From NCBI RefSeq assembly GCF_052055585.1, contig NZ_CP170485.1, positions 2,666,001-2,730,000 on the forward strand: a stretch of DNA of 64,000 nt, written 5' to 3'. Shown here in pieces: positions 61,870 to 64,000 of this stretch. Positions within the stretch are counted from its first letter, which is position 1, and every line of letters starts with the position of its first letter. The translations under genes and the position numbers were made by a program. The notes below the pieces were generated by a model, which was given only the letters and a program-made list of their open reading frames with translations, ran no database searches and had not been told where the DNA came from. Source of the stretch: Oceanicaulis sp052055585 (lineage in GTDB: Bacteria; Pseudomonadota; Alphaproteobacteria; Caulobacterales; Maricaulaceae).

Positions 61870-63138
61870 GTGCGTATAATTTCTACAAAGATTTTGGCGC
61901 TTTCCGAGAAGCTCAACCTATTGAAATTGGTGCGTGTCGGTGGCGTGAGGGGAACCATTACGCTCGCCAATCTTTTAGTCTTTGCCATTCTCGGCCACTT
62001 GTACGGCACAGACGCGATCGGCGAATTTGCCTCTTACCTTGCCTTGGTCACGCTTTTTGGCAGCTTCATAGCCGCCGGAATGCCTCAAATGCTGATGCGC
62101 CGCATCTCTTTACTGAGAACGGATCAATATGCTCGGATGACAAGATGGCGTTCGGCTTTTTGGCTAGGCGCAATTTTATCATCCATAGCTACGCTTCCTT
62201 TTAGCGCCGCGCTCGTTTGGCTGTTGCGAACAAAGGCCAATATAGACTTTCCATGGCTCGCCACATTAGGCCCAGCCATATTCTCACTTACACTCATGAT
62301 CAGCGAAGAAATGCGCGCAAGAGGAAAGGCCGAAGCATCTCTTATCGCCACTAATTTCCCAACGATAATTTCACCGATATTGTTTTTACTTATATCATAC
62401 TTATTTAATATAGAGAGCATTTTATCGGGGCTTGTATTTACCCATATATTTTCTGGCAGTATAATGACCGCGTTGTTTGTCGGCAATTATGCAAAACTTG
62501 ATTTGTCCAACAATAAAAATGGCTTAATTCTTCTCAAGCTTTCACCATATGATATGGCCTCAATGGCCTTGATGAGGGTATTCTCAGGCGGCGCAAGTCA
62601 TGTCCTTGTACTCCTGACTGCCGGACTTGGCTCACCAACGTTGGCTGGTTTTGTTGCTGTCGCGTCTAGACTTGCCGGACTCGCAGCCACCTTTACAGGA
62701 ATTGTAAACGCGTCTTTTGCCCGGAAGATTGGCGGGGCTCAGAAAGCACCAGATAAGCTTAGGCATCTATTTGTTGTGACCTCTGCAATTAGCGTCGCCG
62801 GCGTTGGCGCACTAATGCTGCCCATCATCGTACTGCCAAGCCAGTTTCTCTCAATATTCGCCGTCCCTAGGGATCTCCTCGGAGCCACGATTGGCCTTCA
62901 GATTCTTGCAGCTGCACGCATAGTTCGATCCACATCGGGCATATCCGACTTGTTTAATATGGTTCTATCAAAGGCTTATTTGGAGCTGATCGCCACAGCA
63001 GCAGGCTTCATCACACTTCTGATGGCGTTTTATACTTTGCCGACATCGCCACTGAACGCAGCCCTCTCTTTGTCAGCTTCCGTACTCATCCACGGCGCAA
63101 TAAGTGCTATCGGAGCCTGGCTCTCAATGCCCAAATGA
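61870..63138 (+). CDS. Wzx-like oligosaccharide flippase
   Basis: A 422-residue membrane protein with about 12 helices and the pattern of MOP-superfamily polysaccharide flippases (GVRGTITLANLLVFAILGHLYGTDAIGEFASYLALVTLFG; the first loop GLG-type motif is absent). It starts with GTG 61870; the ATG two bases earlier is out of frame and meets a stop at once. It should flip lipid-linked repeat units across the inner membrane for Wzy. The DNA is distinctly A/T-richer than the wza side. Its last 15 bases overlap the converging Wzy-like gene. Confidence 0.82.
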   Translation: MRIISTKILALSEKLNLLKLVRVGGVRGTITLANLLVFAILGHLYGTDAIGEFASYLALVTLFGSFIAAGMPQMLMRRISLLRTDQYARMTRWRSAFWLGAILSSIATLPFSAALVWLLRTKANIDFPWLATLGPAIFSLTLMISEEMRARGKAEASLIATNFPTIISPILFLLISYLFNIESILSGLVFTHIFSGSIMTALFVGNYAKLDLSNNKNGLILLKLSPYDMASMALMRVFSGGASHVLVLLTAGLGSPTLAGFVAVASRLAGLAATFTGIVNASFARKIGGAQKAPDKLRHLFVVTSAISVAGVGALMLPIIVLPSQFLSIFAVPRDLLGATIGLQILAAARIVRSTSGISDLFNMVLSKAYLELIATAAGFITLLMAFYTLPTSPLNAALSLSASVLIHGAISAIGAWLSMPK

Positions 63139-64000
63139 CCTTGCTGGCCTAGACGGCGCACCAGCGCGCCGCCAACTAAAAACTGTATGCACGAACCAAA
63201 TCAATGCGAAACCAACCGCATAATATACGTAATAAATAGAAACGATTTCAAAACCCGCCTTCATCATTTCCATAGGAAGTGAGAACACAAACAATGATAG
63301 GAATCCCAGCAAATACGGGTTCCGGGACTTAAATTCATTCCTTTGCACAAAAGCTATCGACAAGACGATTATGGCCCCGACGAGGATCATACCAAGCCCC
63401 CCGAAAGCAATATAAAACTCCCCCAGAAAAGTCGGGGGAACCCCCGACAAGCGGTCCCCATAAAACTCCTCACGCATCTGCAGCCCCACACCTAACGGCT
63501 TATCTGGCCATAACGAACGCGGCACCGGCCGCAGCAGAACGTTGAGAAAGTTCTGGCCAAAGTTAATGCCGTTTCGCTCCGCAAAAAGTACAGCTGCCGA
63601 GAACAACTCGAAATAATTAAAGTTATTAAGCAACCCTGCCGTCCCTCGAGAGGAAACTTCGGCTAATGCACGCGGCAAAGACTCACCACTTTGCGCAGAT
63701 ATCCGCAGTGCAAGGCCAAATACTAAAGCCGCATAGCTTGCGATAGCTCCAAATATCCCCAAAGCAATATTTCTAATCGAATAAAGCCTTTGGGCATCTA
63801 TTATACCCGTCGAATACATAACGGCGGCGAATTGCACAATCGATAAACCACGGGCTCCAGTTAAAAATACAAGAGAAGCATGAATTGACACTAAGGCAAT
63901 AACAAGAAGGCGATAACTTCCCCCTCGCTCTCTCGAAATAACACCGGCCACAAGCAGTGCAGATGTGGCTAGAAACAAGAATATTCTGGCGAAGTTAATT
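63124..64000 (-). CDS. Wzy-like O-antigen/EPS repeat-unit polymerase (5' end outside window)
   Basis: The minus-strand frame is open to the right edge, so the N-terminus is missing. About 290 residues are visible, with at least five membrane helices. The motif RPVPRSLWPDKPLG followed by GVPPTFLGEFYIAFGGLGMILVGAIIVLSI is diagnostic of the oligosaccharide repeat-unit polymerase family, where the Pro/Gly-rich loop lies in the periplasm. The ends of helices are Arg/Lys-rich. It joins repeat units flipped by the neighbouring Wzx. Like wzx it is A/T-rich, as is usual for horizontally exchanged polysaccharide genes. Confidence 0.85.
   Translation of the reverse strand, partial: INFARIFLFLATSALLVAGVISRERGGSYRLLVIALVSIHASLVFLTGARGLSIVQFAAVMYSTGIIDAQRLYSIRNIALGIFGAIASYAALVFGLALRISAQSGESLPRALAEVSSRGTAGLLNNFNYFELFSAAVLFAERNGINFGQNFLNVLLRPVPRSLWPDKPLGVGLQMREEFYGDRLSGVPPTFLGEFYIAFGGLGMILVGAIIVLSIAFVQRNEFKSRNPYLLGFLSLFVFSLPMEMMKAGFEIVSIYYVYYAVGFALIWFVHTVFSWRRAGAPSRPARSFGH

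Noticed and set aside
61868..61879. ATG 61868 as the start of wzx
   Set aside because: It reads into a stop after three codons. GTG 61870 is in the flippase frame.

Overview
This window looks like the chromosome of a marine alphaproteobacterium, most plausibly a dimorphic or prosthecate member of the Maricaulales/Hyphomonadaceae. That placement is inferred from GC-rich coding sequence, a FecI/FecR-controlled TonB receptor, a PiuC-type oxygenase, an NDUFS6-like zinc-ribbon protein, very large Ig-repeat autotransporters and a pair of gene-transfer-agent (GTA) head-spike genes. No marker gene in the window settles the genus. There is one tRNA (Arg, anticodon CCG), no rRNA, no CRISPR array and no recognisable transposase or integrase.

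Layout. 1-10 kb is mostly housekeeping and metabolism: a partial exported beta-propeller protein, a hotdog thioesterase, a TerC membrane protein, endonuclease III, a D-aminoacylase/hydrolase pair, a lipoprotein, PiuC with a Fur-like dyad, and a class-V aminotransferase divergent from an Lrp/AsnC regulator. 10-16.6 kb is one giant autotransporter with Ig-like and Calx-beta domains. 17-27.5 kb carries an ABC ATPase, a small zinc protein, a DASS anion transporter, polA, a ParD-like/methionine-aminopeptidase pair behind a perfect 34-bp palindrome, a 2OG-Fe(II) oxygenase, serB, an RlmL-like RNA methyltransferase and a lone receiver domain.

After tRNA-Arg comes a six-gene block (28.1-36.7 kb): ECF sigma factor, FecR anti-sigma factor, STN-type TonB receptor, an exported FG-GAP/VCBS propeller whose only mature cysteines are a vicinal Cys-Cys pair, a DsbD-alpha-like domain protein and a full DsbD. 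This looks like a regulated uptake system with its own thiol-reducing branch. From 36.9 to 50 kb two further autotransporters flank a LytS/LytTR two-component system. The upstream regions of both autotransporters share a near-identical 22-bp motif. The 44-50 kb autotransporter has the same C-terminal third as the 10-16.6 kb one but a different Ig/Calx-beta array.

50.5-64 kb runs from a SulP anion transporter, a LapG-type cysteine protease and a phosphatase into an exopolysaccharide locus: Wzc-like kinase, outer-membrane barrel, small exported Gly/Pro-tailed protein, O-antigen-ligase-like polymerase and Wza on the minus strand, then Wzx (+) and a partial Wzy-like polymerase (-). Two genes related to the R. 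capsulatus GTA head spikes (rcc01079/rcc01080) sit between wza and wzx. Base composition falls visibly inside the 3' half of the spike-fibre gene and stays low through wzx and wzy. This suggests that the receptor-binding tip and the polysaccharide genes were exchanged together, and I consider it the most interesting signal in the window.
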